Source: Rhodoferax sp. WC2427 (GTDB taxonomy: Bacteria > Pseudomonadota > Gammaproteobacteria > Burkholderiales > Burkholderiaceae_C). From it: a stretch of 64,000 nucleotides of DNA. Made by a program: the position numbers and the translations under genes. The stretch spans positions 3,596,001 through 3,660,000 of the forward strand of contig NZ_CP162006.1 of the NCBI RefSeq assembly GCF_040822085.1. Direction: 5' to 3'. Below, piece after piece: positions 35,241-44,188 of this stretch. Below the pieces are notes generated by a model, which saw nothing but the letters and a program-made list of their open reading frames with translations, did not search any database and was not told where the DNA came from. Each line of letters opens with the position of its first letter. Position 1 is the stretch's first letter.

Positions 35241-35289
35241 AAAACGTAGCTTCTCATGCTGATGGAATGGGCGTAAAGAGCCTTTTTTA
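35241..35289. repeat. Dispersed intergenic repeat, copy 3
   Basis: About 49 bp with GTAGCTTCTCATGCTGATGG, AATGGGCG and GAGCCTTTTTT; same orientation as copies 4, 6 and 8. It lies inside the nirB-fructan operon intergenic region. Confidence 0.6.
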
Positions 35290-35552
35290 TATAAATTTTA
35301 TCGGTCTGCGCAAGCACCCTATCCCACACCTGCGACAAGGGGGTTGGGCTGCAACAACCGCTCCAGACACCCGACCTGCGGGTAACTACTGAATTGACAG
35401 TGCATTCCTTCAATCAAATAATCCAACCGCCACCTAATACGATTTAATCACCACTTGCAGCGCACCCGTGGGCTTAGTTGGTACACCCTCCGTTTGCTTT
35501 GAATGCCGTTCCGCCCGTTTCAGTTTTCTAACCTAATACGTAAAAGTCAACT

Positions 35553-36809
35553 ATGAAAAAAACCCTGCACCTCACCCCCCTGCTGCTGTCCGCCCTGGGT
35601 GCCACCGCCATGGCCGCGCCCATCGATATTCCGCTGTGGCGGCACGAAAGCGGCGACCTGGAAGTCACCGTGACCCGGGCCATGATCGACGACTTCAACA
35701 AGTCGCAGCCAAAGTACAAGGTGGTCTACGAGAACCTGCCCAAGGGCTCGTACACCCAGTCGGTCACTGCCGCCGCCGTGGCCAAGAAACTGCCCTGTCT
35801 GATCGACATGGACCAGCCCACGGTGGCCAACTTTGCCTGGTCGGGTTATGTGCGCCCACTCGACAAGCTGCTGGACAAAGACCTGCAGGCCGATCTGCTC
35901 GAAGGCGGCAAGGGCACTTACAAGGGCGTGCTGTATTCGGTGGGCCAGTACGACGTGGCCCTGGCCCTGTATGGCCGCAAATCGGCACTGGCCAAAGCGG
36001 GCGTGCGCGTGGCCACCATCGCCCAACCCTGGAGCCTGGCCGAGACCAACGATGCGTTCGCCAAACTGAAGAAGCTGCCCGAATTTGAATACGTGATCGA
36101 CATCCACAACAGCTACGACGGCGAATGGTGGACGTATGGCTTCTCTCCCTGGCTGCAAAGCTTTGGCGGCGACCTGATCGACCGCAAGAGCATGACCACC
36201 GCCGAGGGCGCGCTCAATGGCAAGCCTGCCGTGGCATTTGGCGGCTGGTTCCAGGATTTGTTCAAAAAGGGCTTTGTCAACAAGAAGCCCGCCGATGACA
36301 AATCCTTCGTCCAGGGCCGGGTACCGCTGGACTTCATTGGCAGTTGGGGGCACGACGAGATTTTCAAGAAATGGGGTGACGATGCGGTGGTGATGCCGGT
36401 GCCCGATTTCGGCAAAGGCCCCAAGATCGGTGCAGCGTCCTGGCAGTACGGCATCAGCGCCAGTTGCCCGAATCCGGAAGGCGCGGCAGCCTTCATCGAC
36501 TTCATGCTGCAGCCCGCCAACGTAGCCAAGCTGGCCCAGGCCACCTCGCTGCTGCCCGCCACCAAGCGCGCGGCGGCCCTCACCACCGACTACCGCGAAG
36601 GCGGCAAGCTGCGCTTCTATTACGACTTTGCGCAGAAATACGCCCTGACCCGCCCGTCCACGCCCGGCTATCCATTCCTGACCAGCACGTTTGAAAAGGC
36701 CTTGCGCGACATCGCCACGGGCGCCAATGTGCAAACCACGCTGGACAACGCCGCCGATGCGATCGACCGCAACATCGCCGACAACAAGGGCTACGGCTTC
36801 AAGCGCTAA
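35553..36809 (+). CDS. Sugar ABC transporter substrate-binding protein (fructan/sucrose operon)
   Basis: A 418-residue periplasmic binding protein of the carbohydrate (cluster B, MalE/UgpB-like) type. The signal peptide is MKKTLHLTPLLLSALGATAMA, cut after about residue 21-22. Conserved solute-binding features include MIDDFNKSQPKYKVVYENLP and GAASWQYGISASCPNPEGAAAFIDF. Trp-rich stretches (DGEWWTYGFSPW) suit stacking against sugar rings. It is the first gene of a seven-gene run containing two permeases, two GH32 enzymes, an ATPase and LacI, so fructo-oligosaccharides or sucrose are the likely ligands by inference. Confidence 0.92.
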   Translation: MKKTLHLTPLLLSALGATAMAAPIDIPLWRHESGDLEVTVTRAMIDDFNKSQPKYKVVYENLPKGSYTQSVTAAAVAKKLPCLIDMDQPTVANFAWSGYVRPLDKLLDKDLQADLLEGGKGTYKGVLYSVGQYDVALALYGRKSALAKAGVRVATIAQPWSLAETNDAFAKLKKLPEFEYVIDIHNSYDGEWWTYGFSPWLQSFGGDLIDRKSMTTAEGALNGKPAVAFGGWFQDLFKKGFVNKKPADDKSFVQGRVPLDFIGSWGHDEIFKKWGDDAVVMPVPDFGKGPKIGAASWQYGISASCPNPEGAAAFIDFMLQPANVAKLAQATSLLPATKRAAALTTDYREGGKLRFYYDFAQKYALTRPSTPGYPFLTSTFEKALRDIATGANVQTTLDNAADAIDRNIADNKGYGFKR

Positions 36810-36821
36810 GGCCGCACCGCC

Positions 36822-37955
36822 ATGTCCTCCACCCTCCCCCTCCCCACTGCGGCGGGCACCCCGGCGGCGCGGCCCAGCCTGCGCCGCGTGCACCAGCAGG
36901 AGTCGCGCACGGCCTGGCTGATGTCGGCCCCGGCGCTGGCCGCCCTGCTGCTGTTTGTGGTGCTGCCGTTTGTGCTGGCCATTGTGTTCAGCTTTACCAA
37001 CCAGCGCCTGCTGTCGCCCAACCCGACCGAGTTTGTCGGGCTGCGCAACTACGACCGCCTGCTCAGCGTCACCGTGGTGCCGATCCAGGCTGAAAAGACC
37101 GAGGCCGGTCGGCCGGTGCTGGACGCGCAAGGCCAGCCGCAGTACCCGCGCCTGCGCAGCGTGGTCCGGGGCAACCCGGCCTACGTGGGTTACGAGGACT
37201 ACCGCGAGGTGTCGGCCTGGAACCTAGGCGGCACGCGCTACACCCTGGTGGCCAAAGACCCGCTGTTTTGGCGCGGCCTGTTCAATATTGCGTTTTTCGT
37301 GCTGCTGGTGGTGCCGCTGCAATGCGGCGCGGCGCTGGGCTGCGCCCTGCTGATCAACCAGAAGCTGCCCGGCATGACGTTGTACCGCACCATCTTTTTC
37401 AGCCCGGTGGTGATTTCGATGGTGGTGATCAGCATCGTCTGGACGTTTTTATACGACCGCCAGTTTGGCCTGGTGAACCAGTTGCTGGGCAAGCTGTCGT
37501 TCGGTCTGATCCAACCGATCGACTGGCTGGGCGACCCGGCGGTGGCCATGATCGCCATCGTCATCATGAGCGCCTGGCAGGCCATGGGTTTGCAGATGGT
37601 GATCTTTTTGGCGGGCCTGCAAAGCATCTCGCCCGACCTGTACGAAGCCGCCAGCCTGGACGGCGCCAAGGTGTGGAACAAGTTCCGCCACATCACCCTG
37701 CCCGGTCTGCGCAATACCACGGTGTTCATCCTCACCGCCACCACCATGCAGGCGTTTGCCCTGTTTACCCAGATCGACGTGATGACCCAGGGCGGCCCCG
37801 AGGACTCGACCGTCACCGTGATGTACAGCGTGGTGCGCACCGGCTTTCGCGAGCAGGACATTGCCTACGGCAGCACCATCACCGTGGTCTTCTTCGCCCT
37901 CATTTTGCTGATTGCCTTCTTGCAGCGCCGCCTGATCACAGGGGGTGACAAATGA
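36822..37955 (+). CDS. Sugar ABC transporter permease, MalF/UgpA-like
   Basis: A 377-residue inner-membrane permease with a long first periplasmic loop. The first helix (MSAPALAALLLFVVLPFVLAI) is followed by ~115 hydrophilic residues before the next helices. The cytoplasmic EAA motif is present (YEAASLDGAKVWNKFRHITLPGL around residues 275-297). It overlaps the next permease gene by ATGA and pairs with it as the heterodimeric channel. Confidence 0.93.
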   Translation: MSSTLPLPTAAGTPAARPSLRRVHQQESRTAWLMSAPALAALLLFVVLPFVLAIVFSFTNQRLLSPNPTEFVGLRNYDRLLSVTVVPIQAEKTEAGRPVLDAQGQPQYPRLRSVVRGNPAYVGYEDYREVSAWNLGGTRYTLVAKDPLFWRGLFNIAFFVLLVVPLQCGAALGCALLINQKLPGMTLYRTIFFSPVVISMVVISIVWTFLYDRQFGLVNQLLGKLSFGLIQPIDWLGDPAVAMIAIVIMSAWQAMGLQMVIFLAGLQSISPDLYEAASLDGAKVWNKFRHITLPGLRNTTVFILTATTMQAFALFTQIDVMTQGGPEDSTVTVMYSVVRTGFREQDIAYGSTITVVFFALILLIAFLQRRLITGGDK

Positions 37956-38842
37956 TGGCCGCCAGCAAACGCATGCGGCGCAATACCAAGCTACTGGGCA
38001 ACTACGCGTTGCTGACCCTGGTGGCCCTGGTGTTCGTGCTGCCCATCGCCTTCATGCTGGTGTCCAGCCTGAAGAGCAGCGACGCCATCTTTGCGGACCT
38101 GCGCTCGTGGCGGGCGTTTTTGCCGGTGGGCGAGCTGACGCTGGACAACGTGCGCTACGTGCTGGAGCGGGGCAACTTCCAGCGCTACGTGGTCAATTCC
38201 ATTCTGATCACCGGCATCACCGTGGTCTTGAGTGTGGCGGTCAACGGCATGGCGGCCTATGCGCTGGCACGGCTGCAGTGGCGCGGGCGCGGCATGGTGC
38301 TGATGCTGGTGGTGGCAATTTTGATTATTCCGTTCGAAGCGATTGCGATCCCGCTGCTGATGCTGGTGAGCGCGCTGCCGGGCATCAGCTTCAGCGGCGG
38401 CATCCACATCACGGACACGCTGTTCAACACCCATCTGGTGCAGATATTGCCGTTCGTGGCCAGCCCGTTCTCGATTTTCTTGTTCTACCAGTTCTTCCGC
38501 GATTTGCCGCGCGAGCTGGACGAGGCCGCCCGCATGGACGGGGCCACGGCCTTCCAGGTGTTCACCAAGATCATCCTGCCGCTGTCCAAACCGGTGATTG
38601 CCACGGTGGCGATTCTGCAGTTTCTGGGCATGTGGAACCAGTACCTGTGGCCGGTGATGGTGGTGCAAAGCGCCGATGTGCGCCCTGTGATGCCCGGCAT
38701 CCAGGAGTTCTTCAACCGCACCCCGGCCTGGGGGCAAATCATGGCCTATGCGGCCATGGTCACGCTGCCGGTGCTGACGGTGTTTGCAGTCTTTCAACGC
38801 TGGTTCATCCAGAGCGTCGCCGGTAGCGGCGTCAAGGGGTAA
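37952..38842 (+). CDS. Sugar ABC transporter permease, MalG/UgpE-like
   Basis: A 296-residue permease with six predicted transmembrane helices, beginning with LLTLVALVFVLPIAFMLV. The EAA motif is DEAARMDGATAFQVFTKIILPL. It is translationally coupled to the upstream permease (ATGA). The stop codon is four bases before the proposed TTG start of the cytoplasmic GH32 gene, inside whose ribosome-binding region it lies. Confidence 0.93.
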   Translation: MMAASKRMRRNTKLLGNYALLTLVALVFVLPIAFMLVSSLKSSDAIFADLRSWRAFLPVGELTLDNVRYVLERGNFQRYVVNSILITGITVVLSVAVNGMAAYALARLQWRGRGMVLMLVVAILIIPFEAIAIPLLMLVSALPGISFSGGIHITDTLFNTHLVQILPFVASPFSIFLFYQFFRDLPRELDEAARMDGATAFQVFTKIILPLSKPVIATVAILQFLGMWNQYLWPVMVVQSADVRPVMPGIQEFFNRTPAWGQIMAYAAMVTLPVLTVFAVFQRWFIQSVAGSGVKG

Positions 38843-38846
38843 TTTT

Positions 38847-40265
38847 TTGAGCAACGCCACTTCCACACCCACCATGCCCACCACTGATCAAGACATGCAC
38901 CGACCGCGCTACCACTTCACCGCCCCCAGCGGCTGGATCAACGACCCCAACGGCATCGGCTTCTACCAGGGCCGCTACCACGTGTTCTACCAGTACAACC
39001 CGGACGCCCCCCGGTGGGACCGCATCCAGTGGGGCCACGCCAGCAGCGCCGACCTGGTGCAGTGGCGCGACGAGCCTATCGCCCTGGTGCCCTCGCCCGG
39101 GGACGATGCCGATGGCTGCTTCTCCGGCAGCTTTGCCGTGGTCGACGGCCAGCCCACCCTGTACTACACCGGCTACACCCTGGAGCGCCAGGTGCAGTGC
39201 GTGGCCACCAGCAGCGACATGCTCAGCTGGACCAAACAGCCCGCACGTACCATCCGCGAGCGGCCCGCAGACGTGCACCTGCAAGACTTTCGCGACCCGT
39301 ACGTATTCCAGCACGGCGGCTGGTGGTACATGGTGGTGGGGGCCTCCGCCGACCACGCACGCGGCCAGGCCCTGCTGTACCGCAGCGCGGACGGGGTGGA
39401 CTGGGCCTACCGCCACCCGCTGTTCACCTCCCCCCTGCCTACGCTGGGGGTGGTCTGGGAATGCCCCAACTTCTTCCAGCTGGGCGACAAATGGGTGCTG
39501 ACGGTATCGGTCTGGCCCAACCTGGGGGCGCACTACTTTGTGGGCCGGTTCGCGGACGAGCGCTTCATTGCCGAGTCCGACGGTGTGCTGGACAGTGACA
39601 GCGGCGCATTTGCCCACCTGGCCATGCAAGCCCCCGATGGCCGCACCTTGCAATGGGCCTGGATCAAAGAACAGCGGGAACAGCCGCTGATCGATGCCGA
39701 CGGCTGGAGCGGTGCCCTCACCGTACCGCGCGAACTGTCGCTGGACGCCCAGCAGCGCCTGCAGATGCGCCCGGCCGCCGCCCTGCAGGCCTTGCGCGGC
39801 GCGCCTGTGCCTGTCGCTGCTACCGGGGCCACCCGCGGCGAGTTGCTCCACTTCACTGGCCGCTGCCTGGACATCGAAGCCACATTCACCCTGCACGACC
39901 ACCACAAGGTCGCCCTCACCGTGCTGGCCGCGCCCGATGGCAGCGAGGCCACCCGCATCGAATACTGGCCAGATGCGCGCCGCCTGACGGTGGTGCGGGC
40001 CCGTAGCTCCCTGTCGCACCAGGTCAGCCACCAAAACGTGGTCGGCCATCTGGAGCTGGACGCAGGCGAGCCGCTGCACCTGCGGGTGCTGCTGGACCAC
40101 AGCGTGCTGGAGGTGTACGCCAACCAGCGCCTGTGCCTGACCACCCGCGTCTACCCCACGCTGGCCGAGAGCGTGCACGCCAGCCTGTCCGTCGAAGGCC
40201 ATGCCGAGGCCACGCTGCAGGCTTGGGGCATGGGTTCCATCCACCTAGACCGCCAAACAACCTAA
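38847..40265 (+). CDS. Cytoplasmic GH32 beta-fructofuranosidase
   Basis: A 472-residue glycoside hydrolase family 32 enzyme of the sucrase/fructosidase type. The catalytic nucleophile is in WINDPNG, the transition-state stabiliser in FRDPYVF and the acid/base in WECPNFF. The five-bladed propeller is followed by the usual C-terminal beta-sandwich. There is no signal peptide, so it acts on imported sucrose or fructo-oligosaccharides. The TTG at 38847 is preferred because AAGGGG lies seven bases upstream; the ATG at 38874 is a shorter alternative with no ribosome-binding site. Confidence 0.92.
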   Translation: MSNATSTPTMPTTDQDMHRPRYHFTAPSGWINDPNGIGFYQGRYHVFYQYNPDAPRWDRIQWGHASSADLVQWRDEPIALVPSPGDDADGCFSGSFAVVDGQPTLYYTGYTLERQVQCVATSSDMLSWTKQPARTIRERPADVHLQDFRDPYVFQHGGWWYMVVGASADHARGQALLYRSADGVDWAYRHPLFTSPLPTLGVVWECPNFFQLGDKWVLTVSVWPNLGAHYFVGRFADERFIAESDGVLDSDSGAFAHLAMQAPDGRTLQWAWIKEQREQPLIDADGWSGALTVPRELSLDAQQRLQMRPAAALQALRGAPVPVAATGATRGELLHFTGRCLDIEATFTLHDHHKVALTVLAAPDGSEATRIEYWPDARRLTVVRARSSLSHQVSHQNVVGHLELDAGEPLHLRVLLDHSVLEVYANQRLCLTTRVYPTLAESVHASLSVEGHAEATLQAWGMGSIHLDRQTT

Positions 40266-40279
40266 AACCGGAGACGAGC

Positions 40280-41449
40280 ATGTCCGAGATCAGTTTCAAA
40301 AACATCAGCAAGGTCTACGCGGGCAGCCAGCGTGCGGTGATCCATAACGTCAACCTGCAGATCGTTGATGCCGAGTTCTGCGTCTTCGTCGGCCCCAGCG
40401 GCTGTGGCAAATCGACCCTGCTGCGCATGGTGGCCGGGCTGGAGGACATCAGCAGTGGCGAGCTGCGCATCCAGGACCAAGTGGTCAACGATGTGCCACC
40501 GTCGGACCGGGGCGTGGCCATGGTGTTCCAAAGCTACGCCCTGTACCCGCACATGACCGTGGCCGAGAACATGGGCTTCTCGCTCAAGCTGGCCAAGCAC
40601 AGCAACGCCGAGATCAAGGAAAAGGTGCTGGCCGCCGCCAAGATCCTGCAACTCGAAGAACTGCTGGACCGCCAGCCCAAGCAGCTCTCGGGCGGGCAGC
40701 GCCAACGGGTGGCGATTGGCCGGGCCATCGTGCGCCAGCCAAAGGTATTCTTGTTTGACGAGCCGCTGTCCAACCTGGACGCCGCGCTGCGCGTCGCCAC
40801 CCGCATGGAAATCGCTCGCCTGCACCGCGACTTTGGCAGCGCCAGCATGGTCTACGTGACCCACGACCAGGTCGAAGCCATGACGCTGGCCGACAAGATC
40901 GTGCTGCTCAACAGCGGAGCCGCCACCGACAAATACGGCACCATCGCCCAGGTCGGCTCGCCGCTGGAGCTGTACCATCGCCCGCGCAACCGTTTCGTGG
41001 CGGGCTTCATCGGCTCGCCCAACATGAACTTTGTGCCCGGTGTGCGCCAGAGCGTGGACAACGCCACCAGCCAGATCACCGTGGTCGGGGGCCGCACCGT
41101 CCAGGCCATGGTGTGCCCTGGCGCGCGCAACTCGACTGGCACCGGAATGAGCATCGGCATCCGGCCCGAACACGTGCGCTTGACCGATGCGGACAACGCC
41201 GAGCGCAGCGTGCAAGGCCGTGTGGTCTACGCCGAATACCTGGGCGAAAGCAGCTACGTGCAGGTGCAACTGGCTACCGGCGAGATTCTGCTGGCTAAGG
41301 AAGAAGGCACGGCCAACGCGGTGATCGGCGACACCGTGGGCCTGCACTTCCCGCCCGACAAGCTCTACGCCTTCGATGCGCAAGACCAGGCTTACACCCG
41401 CACCGCACCCGAGCCCCGCATCCACATCGGCAAACCCGTTCACGCATAG
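40280..41449 (+). CDS. Sugar ABC transporter ATP-binding protein (MsmX/UgpC-like)
   Basis: A 389-residue ATPase that energises the two sugar permeases. Walker A is GPSGCGKST, signature LSGGQRQR, Walker B FLFDEPLSNLDAAL and H-loop YVTHDQVEAM. A C-terminal TOBE/OB regulatory domain covers about 240-370 (GIRPEHVRLTD). The ATG at 40280 has GGAGAC upstream; the open frame further upstream only overlaps the GH32 gene. Confidence 0.95.
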   Translation: MSEISFKNISKVYAGSQRAVIHNVNLQIVDAEFCVFVGPSGCGKSTLLRMVAGLEDISSGELRIQDQVVNDVPPSDRGVAMVFQSYALYPHMTVAENMGFSLKLAKHSNAEIKEKVLAAAKILQLEELLDRQPKQLSGGQRQRVAIGRAIVRQPKVFLFDEPLSNLDAALRVATRMEIARLHRDFGSASMVYVTHDQVEAMTLADKIVLLNSGAATDKYGTIAQVGSPLELYHRPRNRFVAGFIGSPNMNFVPGVRQSVDNATSQITVVGGRTVQAMVCPGARNSTGTGMSIGIRPEHVRLTDADNAERSVQGRVVYAEYLGESSYVQVQLATGEILLAKEEGTANAVIGDTVGLHFPPDKLYAFDAQDQAYTRTAPEPRIHIGKPVHA

Positions 41450-41472
41450 ACATAGCCCCTAAAGGAGACAAC

Positions 41473-44118
41473 ATGAAGAACCCACCCACCCTGCTCGCCG
41501 CTTGCATCGCGGCCCTATTGGTTGGCTGCAACAGCAGCACCGATGGCGGACCCACCCAGTCCAAATACCTCGAAACCTACCGCCCCCAGCTCTCGTACAC
41601 GGCGGCCAAGAACTGGATGAATGACCCCAACGGACTGGTGTACTACGACGGTGAATACCACCTGTTTTACCAGTACAACCCGAACGGCAATGTCTGGGGC
41701 GACATGTCCTGGGGCCACGCCGTCAGTACCGACCTGGTGCACTGGAACGAGTTGCCCATCGCCCTGGAGGCGGAAAAGGATGCCAGCGGCAAGGTCACCC
41801 AAATGTTCTTCTCCGGCAGCGCCGTGGTCGACACCGCCAACACCAGCGGCTTTGGCAGCCCCGGCAAGCCCGCCATGGTGGCCATCTACACCAGCCTGTA
41901 CCCCCAGGGCAAAACGCTGGCCAACGGGCAAGTGCTACCACCCAACACCCAAGCCCAGTCCATCGCCTACAGCCTGGACCGGGGCCGCACCTGGACGCAG
42001 TACGCAGGCAACCCGGTGATTCCTACGCCGCCCACACCGTTTGAAAACGAGTTTCGCGACTTCCGCGACCCCAAGGTATTCTGGTACGCGCCAGAGCAAA
42101 AATGGGTCATGGTGGCGGTGGCTTCGCAACTGCACAAGGCACTGCTGTTTTCCTCCAAGAACCTGCGCGACTGGACCTACATGAGCGCCTTTGGCCCGGC
42201 CAACGCCGTGGGCGGCGTGTGGGAATGCCCCGACCTGTTCGAGCTGCCCGTGGACGGTGTAGCCACCCAACGCAAATGGGTGATGAACATCAACATCAAC
42301 CCCGGCTCGGTAGCGGGCGGGTCCGGAGCCCACTACTTTGTGGGGCAATTCGACGGTACGCAGTTTGTAGCCGATGCCAACAACGTGATCGACAAATCTC
42401 CCCCTGCAGGTACCGTCTACCAGAACTTCGAAGCCGCCAGCCTGGATGCCACCGGGTGGACAGCCACCGGCGACTTTGTGGGCCAGGCCCCCGTAGCCCC
42501 CTCGCATGGCGTGGCCGATAGCCAGGGCAGCCAACTGCTCGACACCTTCCGGCTGGGCAAAGATGACGCAGCCGTGGGCACGCTGACCTCGCCCAGCTTT
42601 ACCGTGTCCAGCAAATACATCAATGTGCTGGTGGGTGGTGGCCGCCATCCCCGCGTGGCCGATGCAGGCGATGGCACGGTCCCGGCGGGCACCTTGCTGT
42701 TTCCTGGAGCGGGCTTTGAAGGCGCGGCCAATGCCACCTACGCCGACCTGGGCTGGACGCCCACGGGCGACCTGGTAGGGCAAAAAGTCTCCACCGGGGC
42801 CATCACCGACCAGCAGGCGGTGTCCGGCTTTACCGGCTCGGGTTTGCTCAACACCTTCTTTGGTGGCCTGCTGACCCCTCCACAGGGCGGTGACGCGGCC
42901 AAGGGCAGCCTGACCTCACCCACCTTCACCATCTCCAAGGCCTACATCAACTTCCTCATCGGCGGCGGCAACCACCCCTATAGCGGCGACAACCCGACGG
43001 CAGTGGTGCTCAAGGTCAATGGCACGGTCGTGCGCAGTGCCACCGGCTCGGACAACGAAACCCTGAACTGGACGAACTGGGACGTGCGAGAGTTTGCCGG
43101 ACAGCAGGCGCAGATGGTCATCATCGATGCCAACGCCGGCGGTTGGGGCCACATCAATGCCGACGCGTTCGAGGCATCGGACCAACCCGCCAAACCGGTC
43201 ACCAACGAAACCACGGTCAATCTGCTGGTGAATGGCCAGGTCGTGAAGAGCGAAACCGGTGCCAACTCCGAAACCATGGACTGGCGTAGCTGGAACGTTG
43301 CCGCCTACCAGGGCAAGAGCGCGCAAATCCAGGTGGTGGACAAAAATACCGGCGGCTGGGGGCATATTCTGGTGGACCAGATCGTCTTCTCCGCCACCGC
43401 CAAAGAGCAGGCCAATTGGCTGGACTACGGCGCTGACTTCTACGCCGCCGTGACCTGGAACGGCACACCCGACGGTAAGCGCGTCGGTCTGGGCTGGATG
43501 AGCAACTGGAACTACGCCGGCAACACACCCACCACCCCGTGGCGCAGCGCCCAAACCTTTGCCCGTGAATTCACGCTTCGCACCATAGGCGGCCAGGTGC
43601 GGCTGGTGCAGCAGCCGGTGGACAGTTTCAGCCAGCTGCGCAGCAAAGTGCTCTACAGCGCCAAAGACCGTACGGTGGCCGTCGGAGCGCAAGCGCTCAA
43701 CATCGCTACCAGTCCGGGCCAGGCGCTGGACATCCAGGCGCAGTTCACCCCCGGCAGCGCTTCGGGTTTTGGGTTGAAAGTACGCACCGGCAGCAACGGC
43801 GAAGCCACCACGGTAGGCTATGACGCGGTGGCGGGCGAGGTCTACATCGACCGCACCCAATCGGGTGATGCCAGCTTTGACACCAGCTTTGCCGCCCGCC
43901 ATACCGCCCCCCTGCCACTGCGCACCGGCGTGGTGGATCTGCGCATCGTGGTGGACACCTCGTCGGTGATGGTGTTTGCGGGCAACGAGGTGGTGTTGAC
44001 TGACCAAATCTTCCCCCACCCGTCGAGCAACGGCGTCACGCTGTTCGCCGAAGGGGGTCCGGCGCGGCTGAACGATCTGAAAATTTGGTCCCTGAAGTCG
44101 ATCTGGGCCGACCGCTAA
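41473..44118 (+). CDS. Lipoprotein GH32 exo-fructanase/levanase with a nested insertion in the propeller
   Basis: An 881-residue secreted GH32 enzyme resembling Bacillus levanase SacC in its catalytic parts. A lipobox (LLVGC, Cys19) predicts membrane anchoring. Catalytic residues are D51 (WMNDPNG), D199 (FRDPKV) and E251 (ECPDLFEL). The propeller is interrupted at ~312 and resumes at ~648 (WLDYGADFYAAVTW). The ~335-residue insert contains two A-type segments (~319-392 and ~415-502, each ending in GGG-HP) followed by two B-type segments (~508-568 and ~578-640, each with GGWGHI). This reads as one carbohydrate-binding-like module nested inside another. The C-terminal beta-sandwich follows. It probably trims levan or inulin outside the cytoplasm. 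Confidence 0.9.
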   Translation: MKNPPTLLAACIAALLVGCNSSTDGGPTQSKYLETYRPQLSYTAAKNWMNDPNGLVYYDGEYHLFYQYNPNGNVWGDMSWGHAVSTDLVHWNELPIALEAEKDASGKVTQMFFSGSAVVDTANTSGFGSPGKPAMVAIYTSLYPQGKTLANGQVLPPNTQAQSIAYSLDRGRTWTQYAGNPVIPTPPTPFENEFRDFRDPKVFWYAPEQKWVMVAVASQLHKALLFSSKNLRDWTYMSAFGPANAVGGVWECPDLFELPVDGVATQRKWVMNININPGSVAGGSGAHYFVGQFDGTQFVADANNVIDKSPPAGTVYQNFEAASLDATGWTATGDFVGQAPVAPSHGVADSQGSQLLDTFRLGKDDAAVGTLTSPSFTVSSKYINVLVGGGRHPRVADAGDGTVPAGTLLFPGAGFEGAANATYADLGWTPTGDLVGQKVSTGAITDQQAVSGFTGSGLLNTFFGGLLTPPQGGDAAKGSLTSPTFTISKAYINFLIGGGNHPYSGDNPTAVVLKVNGTVVRSATGSDNETLNWTNWDVREFAGQQAQMVIIDANAGGWGHINADAFEASDQPAKPVTNETTVNLLVNGQVVKSETGANSETMDWRSWNVAAYQGKSAQIQVVDKNTGGWGHILVDQIVFSATAKEQANWLDYGADFYAAVTWNGTPDGKRVGLGWMSNWNYAGNTPTTPWRSAQTFAREFTLRTIGGQVRLVQQPVDSFSQLRSKVLYSAKDRTVAVGAQALNIATSPGQALDIQAQFTPGSASGFGLKVRTGSNGEATTVGYDAVAGEVYIDRTQSGDASFDTSFAARHTAPLPLRTGVVDLRIVVDTSSVMVFAGNEVVLTDQIFPHPSSNGVTLFAEGGPARLNDLKIWSLKSIWADR

Positions 44119-44188
44119 AACCGACCCACACGGGCCTCTAAAATGGCCCGTGCCTGATTCCGGGCTGAACAGGTGTACCTACTTCCCC

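Larger units (their letters stand above)
34844..35552. other. Long non-coding region between nirB and the sugar ABC operon
   Basis: About 709 bp. It holds the nirB leader with candidate ANTAR hairpins (35008-35039) and a CACCC/GGGTG stem at 34932-34954 as a possible attenuator. It also holds repeat copy 3 (35241-35289) and, at its right end, the promoter of the fructan operon. A 10-bp direct repeat ACCTAATACG occurs at 35432-35441 and 35531-35540, the second just before the binding-protein gene. Short open frames here (for example 35030-35413 minus) have no recognisable product. Confidence 0.6.

Noticed and set aside
35030..35413. A 127-residue minus-strand frame in the nirB leader
   Set aside because: It overlaps the RNA hairpins and the dispersed repeat, lacks a recognisable ribosome-binding site and resembles no known protein.
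35547..37130. A 527-residue minus-strand frame opposite the sugar-binding protein
   Set aside because: It is antisense to a gene with a clear signal peptide and family motifs, and no protein family is recognisable in it.
40133..40279. N-terminal extension of the sugar ABC ATPase frame
   Set aside because: The extension overlaps the GH32 gene in another frame; a ribosome-binding site and the conserved start are at 40280.
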